Part shown: positions 38,882 to 48,568 of the stretch, in pieces
Layout of the letters: each line of letters begins with the position of its first letter
How positions within the stretch are numbered: the stretch's first letter is position 1
Origin: Novosphingobium sp. ST904
Lineage (GTDB): Bacteria; Pseudomonadota; Alphaproteobacteria; Sphingomonadales; Sphingomonadaceae
Length of the DNA: 64,000 nucleotides
Assembly: GCF_001298105.1 (NCBI RefSeq)
Contig: NZ_LGJH01000153.1
Location: 54,266 to 118,265, forward strand
Reading direction: 5' to 3'
The notes under the pieces: model-generated
Told to the model about the DNA's origin: nothing
Databases searched by the model: none
What the model saw: only the letters and a program-made list of their open reading frames with translations
Program-made: the position numbers and the translations under genes

Positions 38882-39916
38882 ATGGAAGCCTCTGACGCCA
38901 TTCTCGAAGACCTCGGCTGGAATGCCTTCTTCAGCAGCCAGCTTGTCCCCGGTGAAGAACAGGGCGAAGCGTGCGTCGTGCGGGTGATGGCGGTGCACCG
39001 GGGCATGATCGAGATCGCGGGGGTCGGCCAAGAAGGAATGATCTCTTCCACTCTTCCGCATTCGAAGGGGCCGGAGGATCGCCCCACCGTTGGCGACTGG
39101 CTGATGGTAAACCGCGAAACGCGAGAGCCGCTGCGCCTGCTTGAACGGATGAACCTGTTCAAGCGCAAGGCTCCGCTGGACCAGCGGCGGATTCAGCTCA
39201 TTGCAGCCAATGTCGATACGCTGTTCATCGTCACGTCGTGCAACCAGGATTTCAATATCGCGCGCCTCGAACGCTATCTCGTGCTTGCGCGGGACGTGGG
39301 CGTGAAGCCGGTGATCGTGCTGACCAAGATCGATCTTGCGGAAGATCCGGAAGCCTTCCTCGAAGCGGCGCGCGCCTTGCAGCCGGGGCTGGAGGTCGAG
39401 ATGGTCAACGGCCGCGATCCGCAGAGCGTGTCGAACCTCGCGCCGTACTGCGGCAAGGGCAAGACCGTTGCCTTGCTGGGATCGTCGGGCGTGGGCAAGT
39501 CCACCATGGTCAACACCCTGCGCGGGTCGAAGAGCATCGCCACCCAGTCCATCCGCGAGATCGACGGCAAGGGCCGGCACACCACCACCGTGCGGCAGTT
39601 GCACCGGCTGGACGGCCCGATCAAGGGCGGCTGCCTGGTGGACACTCCCGGCATGCGGGAGTTCCAGTTGCCTGATGCCGCTTTCGGCATTGCCGAAGTG
39701 TTCGACGATATCGTCGCCCTCACGCTGGAATGCCGCTTTACCAATTGCAGCCACGGTTCGGAGCCGGGATGTGCGGTGCAGGCCGCGCTGCGGCAGGGAT
39801 CGCTGACGCCCGAACGGCTTGAACGCTGGCGCAAGCTCATCATCGAGGACACCGAAGGCACCGCCAGGACGGCGGGACGCCGGTCGGGTCCGAAAAATCC
39901 CCGAAAGAGGAAATGA
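38882..39916 (+). CDS. rsgA: Small ribosomal subunit biogenesis GTPase RsgA
   Basis: 344 residues. Circularly permuted GTPase acting in 30S maturation. OB-fold N-terminus, G4 LTKIDLA before G1 LLGSSGVGKSTMVNTL, G2/G3 HTTTVRQLHRL and VDTPGMREFQLP, then the C-terminal zinc site CRFTNCSHGSEPGCAV (Cys-Cys-His-Cys). ATG at 38882 (MEASDAILEDLGW) is where homology starts. A 51-residue protein follows after 4 bases. Confidence 0.94.
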   Translation: MEASDAILEDLGWNAFFSSQLVPGEEQGEACVVRVMAVHRGMIEIAGVGQEGMISSTLPHSKGPEDRPTVGDWLMVNRETREPLRLLERMNLFKRKAPLDQRRIQLIAANVDTLFIVTSCNQDFNIARLERYLVLARDVGVKPVIVLTKIDLAEDPEAFLEAARALQPGLEVEMVNGRDPQSVSNLAPYCGKGKTVALLGSSGVGKSTMVNTLRGSKSIATQSIREIDGKGRHTTTVRQLHRLDGPIKGGCLVDTPGMREFQLPDAAFGIAEVFDDIVALTLECRFTNCSHGSEPGCAVQAALRQGSLTPERLERWRKLIIEDTEGTARTAGRRSGPKNPRKRK

Positions 39917-39920
39917 AACA

Positions 39921-40076
39921 ATGGCAGATCTCTACCTCAAGGCCCTCGAATCCGAGCGCCGGAGCCTGTGGGCCGAATGCCGCCTGAAGGGCCTTGCCAA
40001 GGGCACGCCCGAGCGGCTCCGGATCGACGAACTCGACAAGCTCCTCGCTGAGCACAAGGCCAGGAAGGCGGACTGA
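39921..40076 (+). CDS. 51-residue conserved small protein
   Basis: MADLYLKALESERRSLWAEC..., highly charged, helical, ending EHKARKAD. ATG 39921, with AGAGGAAATGAAAC just upstream as ribosome site, 4 bases after rsgA, so probably co-transcribed. Family unrecognised; the length and compact amphipathic helix suggest a small regulatory or ribosome-associated protein, but this is speculative. Confidence 0.6.
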   Translation: MADLYLKALESERRSLWAECRLKGLAKGTPERLRIDELDKLLAEHKARKAD

Positions 40077-40209
40077 AACAGCCGTGCCCCCGGCTTGGCC
40101 TGATGGGGTCGGGCCGGGGCCGGGCATTGCCTTTTACCGTTCCCTATCAATGTCGTTGAGGTTTCATCGCCGCGGCCTATCATCCTGATGGGGTAGATTC
40201 GGGGGTAGC

Positions 40210-41602
40210 GTGGCGATCGAGTTGCAGGCGGTGGAAAAGCTCGCCGCCGACCAGGCATCGCTCAAGGCGGCCGCCGGGCTGGCCGGCCGGGGAAGTAGGT
40301 CGGGCGGTGGGCGCCAGTCACGATGCAGCCCTGATCTGGGGCGAGTGCGCGGGCTCGGGCGCGAATCCCTACCGCGTCATGGCCGATCTGCGCGATCTCG
40401 GGAACAAATGTACCTGTCCCTCGCGCAAGTTTCCCTGCAAGCACGTGCTCGCGCTGCTCTGGCTTCGGGCAGAGGCGGTGGTTCCTTTCCCCGGCGGCGA
40501 AACGCCGGATTGGGTGAGCGACTGGCTGGGACGTCGCCGGCCTTCCGGCACTTCCGCCCGCCCGCCTGCCGAAAGCGCGCCCGCTGCGGAAAAGGATCTT
40601 GCGGCGGCGCGCCGCGCGGAACCTGCGGCGGCTGAAGACCCCAAGGCAGCGGCCCGGCGCGAGGCCGCTTCGGCGAAACGCGCCGAGGATACGCACCAGG
40701 CGATCCTCGATGCACTCGGCGCGCTGGAGCAATGGGTGAGCGACCAGCTTCGCCTCGGCCTCGGCGGTTTCATCGAGGATGCGACCTCGCGGTGCCGCCG
40801 CATCGGCGCCCGCCTTGTAGACGGCAAGGCAGCGGCACTTGCCGGTCATGTCGATGAACTTCCGGCCCGTGTCCTTGCCTTGCCGGCGGGAGACCGCATT
40901 CGCGGAGCCACGGTGGAGCTGGCGCGGCTCGTCATGCTGTCCCGCGCCTACCGCGCCTCGCCCGCCGATCCCGAGATCCGCCGCGCCGTTGCCACCGCCG
41001 AAGCCCGCGAGGCGCTGCTGGCGGACGGCGCGGCCCTTCGCGTCTCTTCCACCTGGGAAGTGCTGGGCGAGCGTGTGCGCACGCGGCGCGACGGGCTGGT
41101 TTCCCAAACCGGCTGGCTGTTGAACCTTGGCGAGAGCGGACCGCGCTTTGCGATGCTGCTCGATTTCTTCCCCGCCGGCACCGGGCGCCGCGGATCGGTT
41201 TTCACGCCGGGCGAACAGTTCGAGGGCGAACTGGCGTTCTATCCGGCGCGTCATCCCTTGCGCGCCGTGCTCGTGCAGCGGGGCACTGCGCCCACCGATG
41301 GCGCGCCGGTTGAATGGCCGCTGGCATCGGCGGCGCTGGAAGACGTGTTGACGGCGCCTTTGCTGGAGGAACCATGGGCGATCGAGCGGCCGATCCTGCT
41401 TGGCCGGGGGCGCATCGGTTTCGACAGTGCCGACCTGCCATGGTGGCAGCCAAATGACGGGGGCGCGGCGCTTCCGCTGGCCGGCGAGGTCAGCGGGGTC
41501 ATCGCCGGAACCGAGATGACGCAGGCCGCCGTGCTCTGGTCGGGCGGGCGGATCGAACTGCTCGCCGCGCACACGCCGTGGGGGCGCATCGGCTATGGTT
41601 GA
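40210..41602 (+). pseudogene. SWIM zinc-finger protein (first gene of MoxR/VWA cluster), frame disturbed near 5' end
   Basis: It starts GTG 40210 (MAIELQAVEKLAADQASLKA). Between about 40281 and 40312 the frame is disturbed by one or more indels, then GASHDAALIWGECAGSGANP continues to 41602. The SWIM motif CxCx6CxH is clear: CTCPSRKFPCKH, followed by LALLWLRAEAV. The rest is a large helical region without known domain (VATAEAREALLADGAALRVS). SWIM fingers bind nucleic acid or protein. Its stop overlaps the DUF5691 start by 8 bases. Likely sequence errors rather than a dead gene. Confidence 0.78.
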
Positions 41603-43018
41603 CGGGATTCCCGGCGCACTGGGGTCGGTGCTGACCCGCTGGACGATGGGCGGCAGCGCGGTTGACGCTGCTCCTGCCGCGTGGCGCGAACCGATGGGAG
41701 ATGATGCGCAGGAGGCGGAACTGCGACTGCTGGCGCTGTCCGGCCAGTTTCTCGGCGTGCTCACGCTTGCCGAACCGACAGGTGAAGTCCGCATGCTGGC
41801 CGATCTGCCCCGGCTGACGGACCCGCCGCTTGCGGAGAACCTGCGTCCACGCGCACGCCGCCTGCTGCAGCAGGTTCGCGAGCCGGGCTATCTCCGGGCC
41901 TTTCTTGCATTCCTGAACTCTCGCGGCTGGACGCTCCATCCCGGAGACTGGCTGCCCGGCGCGAATGACGATGTGCCGGACATCTACGCACCGTGGCAGG
42001 ACTGGGCCGCCTCGGCGGAGCGGGCTGCATCGTCCCATCGGGCGGAAGCGGACGGCGAGGGCCTGACGGCCGAGAACTGGAGCCTGTGGCAGCCCGCCGC
42101 GCGGCGGGCGGCATTCGCCGTGCTGCGAGGGAAAGAGCCGGAGCGCGCGGTGGCCCTGCTGTCCGCGAAGATCGGCGGCGAAACCGCAGACCTACGTGTG
42201 AGGCTGCTGGAACTGCTCGACTGCGGCCTGTCGGAGGCCGATATCCCGTTTCTCGAAGGGCTGGGCGGCGATCGTGCGCCCCGCGTCAAGGCTCTTGCCG
42301 CTTCGCTGCTGGCGCGGCTCGGCCATGGGGTCCGGGGCGGCGAGGATGCGGCGGAGCTTGCCGGTTTCTTTTCCGTGCAGGCCAGGGGCCTGCTCCGGCG
42401 CGGGCGCGTTGTCGTGCCGCAAGCGCTCAAGACGCCCGCCCAGCGCAATCGCCGAAACACGCTGATGGAGACGCTTTCCTTCGCCGCTTTCGCTCAGGCT
42501 CTGGACCTTGAACCGGAACGGTTGATCGCTGCCTGGCCGTGGAACGGCGATGCCATGGCCGACCGTGCCCTGGCGGAGATGGCTGCGCGCTCCGCTTCCG
42601 ATAGCATCGTCGCGCTGCTTGCCGAGGCGCTTACGGGCAGCGATGCCCTTGATCCGTTCCGGTTCGGCCCGCTGGTCCCGCGTCTCGCGCCCGGGCAGCG
42701 CCGCGCCGCCGCGATGCAGGCGCTGCGCGGTGCGGGCGCCAGCTTCGCGCAGGCGCTCGGCATCATGGACGGCGATGGCAGCATGGAGAATGTCATCGCC
42801 ACGCCCGCCGGCGCGCCTTGCGGAAAAAGCTCGGCGAGGATGGCGCGCGGCCCGGCGATCACGCGGCCGAGCTGCTCGCGCTGGGCCTTGTGGCCTCGCG
42901 CGCGGCAGCCGCACAGGCACTGGAACATCTGGCGGCGGCGGGGATGCTCGCATCCGATCCGCGTCTCGACATGCTGAGATTGAACGCCGCACTGGACGAT
43001 AGAGGAGCGATACCATGA
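41595..43018 (+). pseudogene. DUF5691 family protein (MoxR/VWA cluster), frame broken once
   Basis: About 470 residues, helical and HEAT-repeat-like in its second half (DLRVRLLELLDCGLSEADIP, RAPRVKALAASLLARLG, LAEMAARSASDSIVALLAEA). The frame breaks near 42811-42817 and resumes LRKKLGEDGARPGDHAAELL to the TGA at 43016-43018, which overlaps the moxR ATG (ATGA). Family assignment comes from the fixed company of SWIM, MoxR, DUF5682 and VWA genes and from the general look. Function unknown; a scaffold or adaptor is possible. Confidence 0.72.
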
Positions 43019-44094
43019 GCGAGATTCTGCGTCTCCCGGCGGAGACCATCCATGCCGGCGAACTCGCCGCACTGGCGGCGGGTGACAGCGATCGCCGTCC
43101 TCCCGGCTGGGCGCTATCCCCGCAGCGCGTGGTCACTTACCTCATGGGGGGAACTGCGGCGGACGGAACCGTCATCACCCCCAAGTACGTCGGCAACCGG
43201 CGGCTGATCGAGACGGCCGTGGCCACGCTCGCCACCGACCGTGCGCTGCTGCTGCTGGGTGTGCCGGGTACGGCCAAAAGCTGGGTCTCGGAACATCTCG
43301 CCACCGCGATCACCGGCGATTCCACGATGGTGATCCAGTGCACTGCCGGGACGGACGAGAACCAGGTGCGCTATGGCTGGAACTACGCCCAGTTGCTCGC
43401 GCACGGGCCGAGCCGCGAAGCCCTGGTACCCACGCCGATGATGCGGGCGATGGAAGCGGGCAAGCTCTGCCGTCTGGAGGAACTGACCCGCATGGGCAGC
43501 GACGTGCAGGACACGCTCATCACCGTGCTCTCGGAAAAGATGATGCCGATCCCCGAACTCAACAGCGCCGTCTATGCGCAGCGGGGGTTCAATATCATCG
43601 CCACGGCCAACAACCGGGACAAGGGCGTGAACGAGCTGTCTTCCGCGCTGAAGCGGCGCTTCAACGTCGTGGTCCTGCCGCTGCCGGACAGTGCGGACGA
43701 GGAAGTGGCGATCATCGTCAAGCGCGTGGGCGAAATGGCGCAGAGCCTCGATCTGCCCGCCCCCCGGAACGTTGCCGAGGAAGTGGCGCGGGTCGTTTCG
43801 ATCTTCCGCGAACTGCGCTCCGGATCGACGGAGGACGGCAAGGTCGCGCTCAAATCGCCGTCGGGCGGGCTCTCCACGGCAGAGGCCATCGGCGTGATGG
43901 TCGGCGGGATCAGTCAGGCGACCTTCTTCAACGACGGCAAACTGACGCCGGAAACGCTGGCGGCCAACATGATCGGCGCCGTGGTGAAGGACCCGGTGCA
44001 GGACAGGGCGGTGCTGGGCGAATACCTGGAAACGGTGCTCAAGAAGCGGCGCGGCTTCGAGAGCTATTACGCCTCGCTCACCGAGATGATCTGA
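43015..44094 (+). CDS. MoxR-family AAA+ ATPase
   Basis: 359 residues. Walker A in LLLLGVPGTAKSWVSEHLA, Walker B-like KLCRLEELTRMGSDVQDTLI, sensor 1 NIIATANNRDKGVNELSSAL, Arg finger in SALKRRF. Such ATPases act as ring chaperones, typically with a VWA-domain partner. The Walker A lysine is present; in Walker B the usual Asp-Glu is Glu-Glu (LEEL). Its ATG overlaps the DUF5691 stop, and DUF5682 begins 4 bases downstream. Confidence 0.93.
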   Translation: MSEILRLPAETIHAGELAALAAGDSDRRPPGWALSPQRVVTYLMGGTAADGTVITPKYVGNRRLIETAVATLATDRALLLLGVPGTAKSWVSEHLATAITGDSTMVIQCTAGTDENQVRYGWNYAQLLAHGPSREALVPTPMMRAMEAGKLCRLEELTRMGSDVQDTLITVLSEKMMPIPELNSAVYAQRGFNIIATANNRDKGVNELSSALKRRFNVVVLPLPDSADEEVAIIVKRVGEMAQSLDLPAPRNVAEEVARVVSIFRELRSGSTEDGKVALKSPSGGLSTAEAIGVMVGGISQATFFNDGKLTPETLAANMIGAVVKDPVQDRAVLGEYLETVLKKRRGFESYYASLTEMI

Positions 44095-44098
44095 GCCC

Positions 44099-46328
44099 AT
44101 GGCGGCAGAGGTATCGCTGTTCGGCATCCGCCACCATGGCCCCGGCTCCGCGCGCCGGCTGGTGGAGGCGCTCAACCTGCTCCAGCCGGCTACCGTGCTG
44201 ATCGAGGGACCGTCCGATGCCTCCCACCTGCTGCCGATGCTGGCCGATCCGGCAATGGAAACGCCGGTCGCGCTGCTGACATATGCCGAGGACAATCCCT
44301 CGGAGGCCAGCTTCTTCCCCTTCGCGGATTATTCGCCGGAATATCAGGCGGCGCGCTGGGCCATGGCGCGGGGCGCGGGGCTGCGTTTCATCGACCTGCC
44401 CGCGTCTGACCGTCTCGGCGAACACGCTGGCAGCGCCGGGCAGGAAGCGGCCGCCTGTACCGGTGACGATCCGATCAGCCACGATCCCATCGGCGTGCTG
44501 GCCGCCGCGGCGGGTTACGATGACGGCGAAAGCTGGTGGTCGGACGTGATCGAGGAAACGCCTTCATCGGGGCCAGTGTTCGATGCGGTGGCCGACGCGA
44601 TGACCGCGCTGCGCAGCGAAGCGGGCGCTATCCCCGCGCGGGAAGCGGCACGGGAGGCGCACATGCGGATCGAGATCGCGCGGGCCGCAAAGGAGAGCGA
44701 GGGACCGGTTGCGGTCATATGCGGGGCCTGGCACGTGCCCGCACTCGCCGCGCGGCACGGCCTCACCGCTGACCGTGCCTTGCTGAAGGGGCGTGCGAAA
44801 GTCGAGGATGCGGGCAACCTGGGCACCGTGGACGGAACCGCGTCTCGCCCGGGCGAGCGGTTATGGCGCCGGTGTGGTGGCGCCGGGCTGGTGCGCGCAT
44901 CTCTGGAACACCCGGCATGCCTCCGACCGGGATTCGATCTGGCTGGCCCGCATCGCCCGCATCATGCGCGAACGCGGCCATTTCGTCTCCACCGCCTCGG
45001 TGATCGAGGCGCAGCGGCTGGGCCATGCGCTTGCGGCAATGCGGGCGCGGCCGCATCCCGGCTTCGAGGAATTGCGCGATGCAGCCGTCGCCTGCCTGTG
45101 CAACGGCGAGCGGGCGGTGTGGGACGATATCGCGGCGGAACTGCTGGTGGGGGCCGGTGTGGGCACGATCCCGGCCGACACCCCTCTGGCTCCCCTGCTG
45201 GAAGATCTCCAACGCCAGCAGAAGGCGGCGCGGCTCAAGCCCGAAGCGCTGGAGCGCGCGCTGACGCTGGACCTGCGCAGCGAGAGCGGGCTTGCCCGCT
45301 CGACCCTGCTTCATAGGCTGGCGGCGCTGGACGTGCCGTGGGGCAGGGCGGCCGATGCCGGGCGGAGCAGGGGCACCTTCCGGGAGAACTGGCTGCTGTG
45401 CTGGGAACCGGAATTTGCCGTGCGGCTGGTGGAGAACCTCGTCCACGGCTCGACGATCGCGGAGGCGGCGACCGGGCGTCTGACCGATGCGATGCGCGCC
45501 GAACCCGATCTCGCCGCGCTGGCCGGGCTGGTTCGCAGCGCGATGATCGCCGGTCTGCCCGGCGCAGCGGAGTTCGGCACCGGGCTGCTCGAAACGAAAG
45601 CGGCGCTCACCAGCGACTGTCTTGCCTTGCTCGCCGCGCTGCCCGCCATGGCCGACATTTTGCGCTACGGCGAAGCGCGCAGCGGCATGGCTGGGCATCT
45701 TGCCGATCTCATGCCGCGCATGGTCGTCCAGGCGGCCCTGGCGCTGCCCTACGCGGCGCGCGATCTCGATGCCGAGCCGGCGGCCGCCCTGCGCGATGCC
45801 ATCCTTGCGGCCGAAGCGGCCATCCAGCTGGCCCAGCTCGGCGGCGCGATCGCCGGAACCTGGCACGATGCGCTTCGCAGGTTGATCGGCGATGACCGGG
45901 CGACGCGCCTCATTGCCGGTGCCGCCGCGCGCCTGCTCTACGAGGCCGATCTGCTCACCGCGGAAGAAGCGGCCACGCTGCTAGGCCGGATGCTGTCGCC
46001 GGGGACACCGGTTCCGCAGGCGGCGGGTTTCTTCGAAGGGTTCCTTGCGGGCATGGGTGAGCGACTGGTCCATGATGCGCCGCTGCGCGATGCCGTAGAC
46101 GGTTGGCTTACCGGGCTTGACGAAGAGACGTTCATCGCCAACCTGCCACTGTTTCGCCGCGTCCTTTCCAGCCTTGACCGCAGCGCGCGGCGGCGGCTCA
46201 TGGATGCGGCGTTGGGCCGCGGCGCATCGAATGCGCGCGGCTATCGGCTGCTGCCCGGCGCCGGTGCGATCTGGCCCGCGCATGAAGCCCGCGTCCTGGG
46301 CCTCATGAATGCAGGAGCACCGCGATGA
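44099..46328 (+). pseudogene. DUF5682 protein, TraB/EreA/ChaN-like N-domain, frame broken once
   Basis: About 742 residues when joined. The N-terminus LFGIRHHGPGSARRLVEAL with VLIEGPSDA and, later, VAVICGAWHVPALA resembles the metal-binding GxxH/E/GxxH layout of the TIKI/TraB/erythromycin-esterase superfamily. The rest is a long helical region (VIEAQRLGHALAAMRARPHP, RLLYEADLLTAEEAATLLGR). The frame breaks near 44803-44810; dropping one base restores KVEMRATWAPWTEPRLARAS. Stop overlaps the VWA start (ATGA). Possible hydrolase or sensor of the cluster; activity unproven. Confidence 0.8.
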
Positions 46329-47488
46329 GCGACATGGAGCGCGACCGCCGATGGACGCTGGCGCTGGGAACCGAGGCAGAGGAGGGGGCTGCGGCGCTGT
46401 CCGACGGCGACCGGCGGATGTCCCGGGCGCTGTCCGCGCTCTATGGCGATGGCACTGAGACGAAAGGGCGCGGCGGGCTTGGCGGATCGGCTCCGCGCGT
46501 CGCCAAATGGCTGGGCGACATCCGCGAGTTCTTTCCCGGCTCCGTCGTACAGGTGATCCAGAAGGACGCGTTCGAGCGCAAGGGCCTGCGCCAGATGCTG
46601 CTCGAACCCGAATTTCTCGCCACGGTCGAGGCGGACGTGAACCTCGTCGCCGATCTGGTGGCGCTGCGCGGCGTGATGCCGGAAAAGACCAGGGAAACCG
46701 CCCGTGTCGTCATCGGCAAGGTCGTGGCGGAACTGATGGAACGGCTGGAGCGGCGCACTGCAGAGGCCATTCGCGGCGCGCTGGACCGGTCTCGCCGCAC
46801 CAGCCGCCCGCGCTTCTCGGATATCGACTGGCCGCGCACCATTCGCGCAAACCTCAGCCATTATCAGCCGGAGCATCGGACCGTCGTTCCGGAACGGCTG
46901 ATCGGCTTCATGCGCCAGCAGCGACGGATCGTGGATCTGGATGAGGTCGTGCTCTGCGTCGACCAGTCCGGCTCGATGGCAAGTTCGGTGGTCTATGCCT
47001 CGATCTTCGCGGCGGTGATGGCCTCGCTGCCGGTGGTGACCACCCGGCTGGTCTGCTTCGACACGGCAATCGTCGACCTGACCGGGGAACTGGCGGATCC
47101 GGTGGAAGTGCTGTTTGGAATCCAGCTCGGCGGCGGCACCGACATCAACCGAGCCGTGGCCTATTGCGAGGACCGGATCGAACGTCCCTCCAAGTCTCAC
47201 CTGATCCTGATTACCGACCTTTACGAAGGCGGGAACGCGGACGCGCTGGTTGACCGCCTTGCCGCAATGGTGCTGTCGGGCGTCAATGTCATCGTCCTGC
47301 TCGCGCTGACCGACAGTGGCCGCCCGTCCTACGATCCCGCCCTGTCCGCACGGGTGGCGGCGCTCGGCATCCCGGTCTTTGCATGTACGCCCGACCAGTT
47401 TCCCGGCCTCATGGCGGCCGCGCTGCGCCGGGAGGACATAAACGGCTGGGCCGCCGATCAGGATATCAAGACGGTCCGCGCGGAATGA
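46325..47488 (+). CDS. VWA domain protein (MoxR partner)
   Basis: 387 residues. N-terminal helical region (RVAKWLGDIREFFPGSVVQV), then a von Willebrand A domain with complete MIDAS: DQSGSMASS (DxSxS), LGGGTDINRAV (Thr), LILITDLYEGG (Asp). Cytoplasmic, no signal peptide. MoxR-VWA pairs act as ATP-driven chaperone plus metal-dependent adaptor. Last gene of the five-gene cluster; its end overlaps the convergent cupin gene by 23 bases. Confidence 0.93.
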   Translation: MSDMERDRRWTLALGTEAEEGAAALSDGDRRMSRALSALYGDGTETKGRGGLGGSAPRVAKWLGDIREFFPGSVVQVIQKDAFERKGLRQMLLEPEFLATVEADVNLVADLVALRGVMPEKTRETARVVIGKVVAELMERLERRTAEAIRGALDRSRRTSRPRFSDIDWPRTIRANLSHYQPEHRTVVPERLIGFMRQQRRIVDLDEVVLCVDQSGSMASSVVYASIFAAVMASLPVVTTRLVCFDTAIVDLTGELADPVEVLFGIQLGGGTDINRAVAYCEDRIERPSKSHLILITDLYEGGNADALVDRLAAMVLSGVNVIVLLALTDSGRPSYDPALSARVAALGIPVFACTPDQFPGLMAAALRREDINGWAADQDIKTVRAE

Positions 47489-47990
47489 CGGCCACGGCTT
47501 CGCGGTATTGCACTTCGCTGACCGGCTCCATCCACGTGACGGAGCTGCCATCCTGAACTTCGGCAATGGCGACATGTGTCATGCCGTCATGCGGGGCCGC
47601 GCCGTGCCAGTGCTTGGTCTGGGGCGGTATCCAGACGACGTCCCCGGGCACGAACGCCTGCGCGGGGCTCCCCCACTCCTGCACGAAGCCGTGGCCGCGC
47701 GTGACGACCAGCGTTTGCCCCAGCGGATGCGTATGCCATGCCGTGTGCGCGCCCGGTTCGAAGGTCACGGTTGCTCCGCCCACCCGCGCCGGCGCTTCAC
47801 GCTGAAAGCGACCTTCCACGCGGACCGTCCCCGTGAAGTTCTGTGCCGGCCCTTTTGCCGCAGGACCAGTTCCCGCCCGGATGACCGAAACGCCCCGCCG
47901 TTCGGCTTTTTCCGGTTCTTGCGCCAGAGCGGTGACGGACAGGCAGGCCATTCCCAGTGCCGCGATCGTGCGGCCCGCCCGATTGCTCAT
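47466..47990 (-). CDS. Exported cupin-domain protein
   Basis: 174 residues from ATG 47988-47990 (GAGG 9 bases upstream); ATG 48003-48005 is an alternative. Signal peptide GRTIAALGMACLSVTALAQ. The cupin barrel has metal ligands in GAHTAWHTHPLGQTLVVTRG (HxH) and TKHWHGAAPHDGMTHVAI. Part of a minus-strand set with a CMD protein and an alpha/beta hydrolase, all with signal peptides. Function unknown; similar cupins isomerise or protect small molecules. Confidence 0.85.
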   Translation of the reverse strand: MSNRAGRTIAALGMACLSVTALAQEPEKAERRGVSVIRAGTGPAAKGPAQNFTGTVRVEGRFQREAPARVGGATVTFEPGAHTAWHTHPLGQTLVVTRGHGFVQEWGSPAQAFVPGDVVWIPPQTKHWHGAAPHDGMTHVAIAEVQDGSSVTWMEPVSEVQYREAVAVIPRGPS

Positions 47991-48001
47991 CCCAAGATAC
48001 C

Positions 48002-48418
48002 TCATTTTGACTGAAAGACCTCGCGAGCGATTCCGACGGCGGCGATGGCGTTTGGCCAGCCCGCGTAGAACGCAAGCTGCGTAATCGTTTCTACCAGTTC
48101 GGCTTCGGTCACGCCGTTCTGCCGGGCAAGCCGCATGTGGGAGCGAAGCTGCTCAGGCCGGTTGAGCGCGATCAGCGCGGCGACGGTGATGAGGCTGCGA
48201 TCGCGTTTGGCGAGGCCGGGACGTTCCCACATGTCGCCCAGCAGCACTTCGTCGGTGAGTTCGGCGAGCTTGGGGGCAACATCGCCCATCAATTGCTGCG
48301 CCCGCGATGGCGGCTTGTCGTCCGGTGTGGGAGCGGTCTGGGCCCCGGCCATCGTCGAAGCGCTTCCGGCAAGCAGCAGCATCGCGGCGACAAACAGGTT
48401 TCGGGTCGTCTTGCTCAC
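48002..48418 (-). CDS. Exported carboxymuconolactone decarboxylase (CMD)-family protein
   Basis: 138 residues from GTG 48416-48418 (AAGGAG 10 bases upstream). Signal peptide NLFVAAMLLLAGSASTMAGA. The CMD domain contains RDRSLITVAALIALNRPEQL, RSHMRLARQNGVTEAELVET and LAFYAGWPNAIAA, which follow the gamma-CMD pattern with the conserved His; there is no CxxC of the AhpD type. Periplasmic location is unusual for CMD. Followed closely by the cupin gene. Confidence 0.85.
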   Translation of the reverse strand: MSKTTRNLFVAAMLLLAGSASTMAGAQTAPTPDDKPPSRAQQLMGDVAPKLAELTDEVLLGDMWERPGLAKRDRSLITVAALIALNRPEQLRSHMRLARQNGVTEAELVETITQLAFYAGWPNAIAAVGIAREVFQSK

Positions 48419-48568
48419 TCGGGCGGCTCCTTTTTCAGTGTCGGGGATCACGGCGTCGGCGCTCGGCTCAGCCGCTCAGCGCTGCGGGAAAAGAGCGGGG
48501 CAAGTTGTGCCAATGCAGCTTCGTGGAGGTGAGGACGAGCGGTAGGCTACGATGGAGGATGGAACCGG

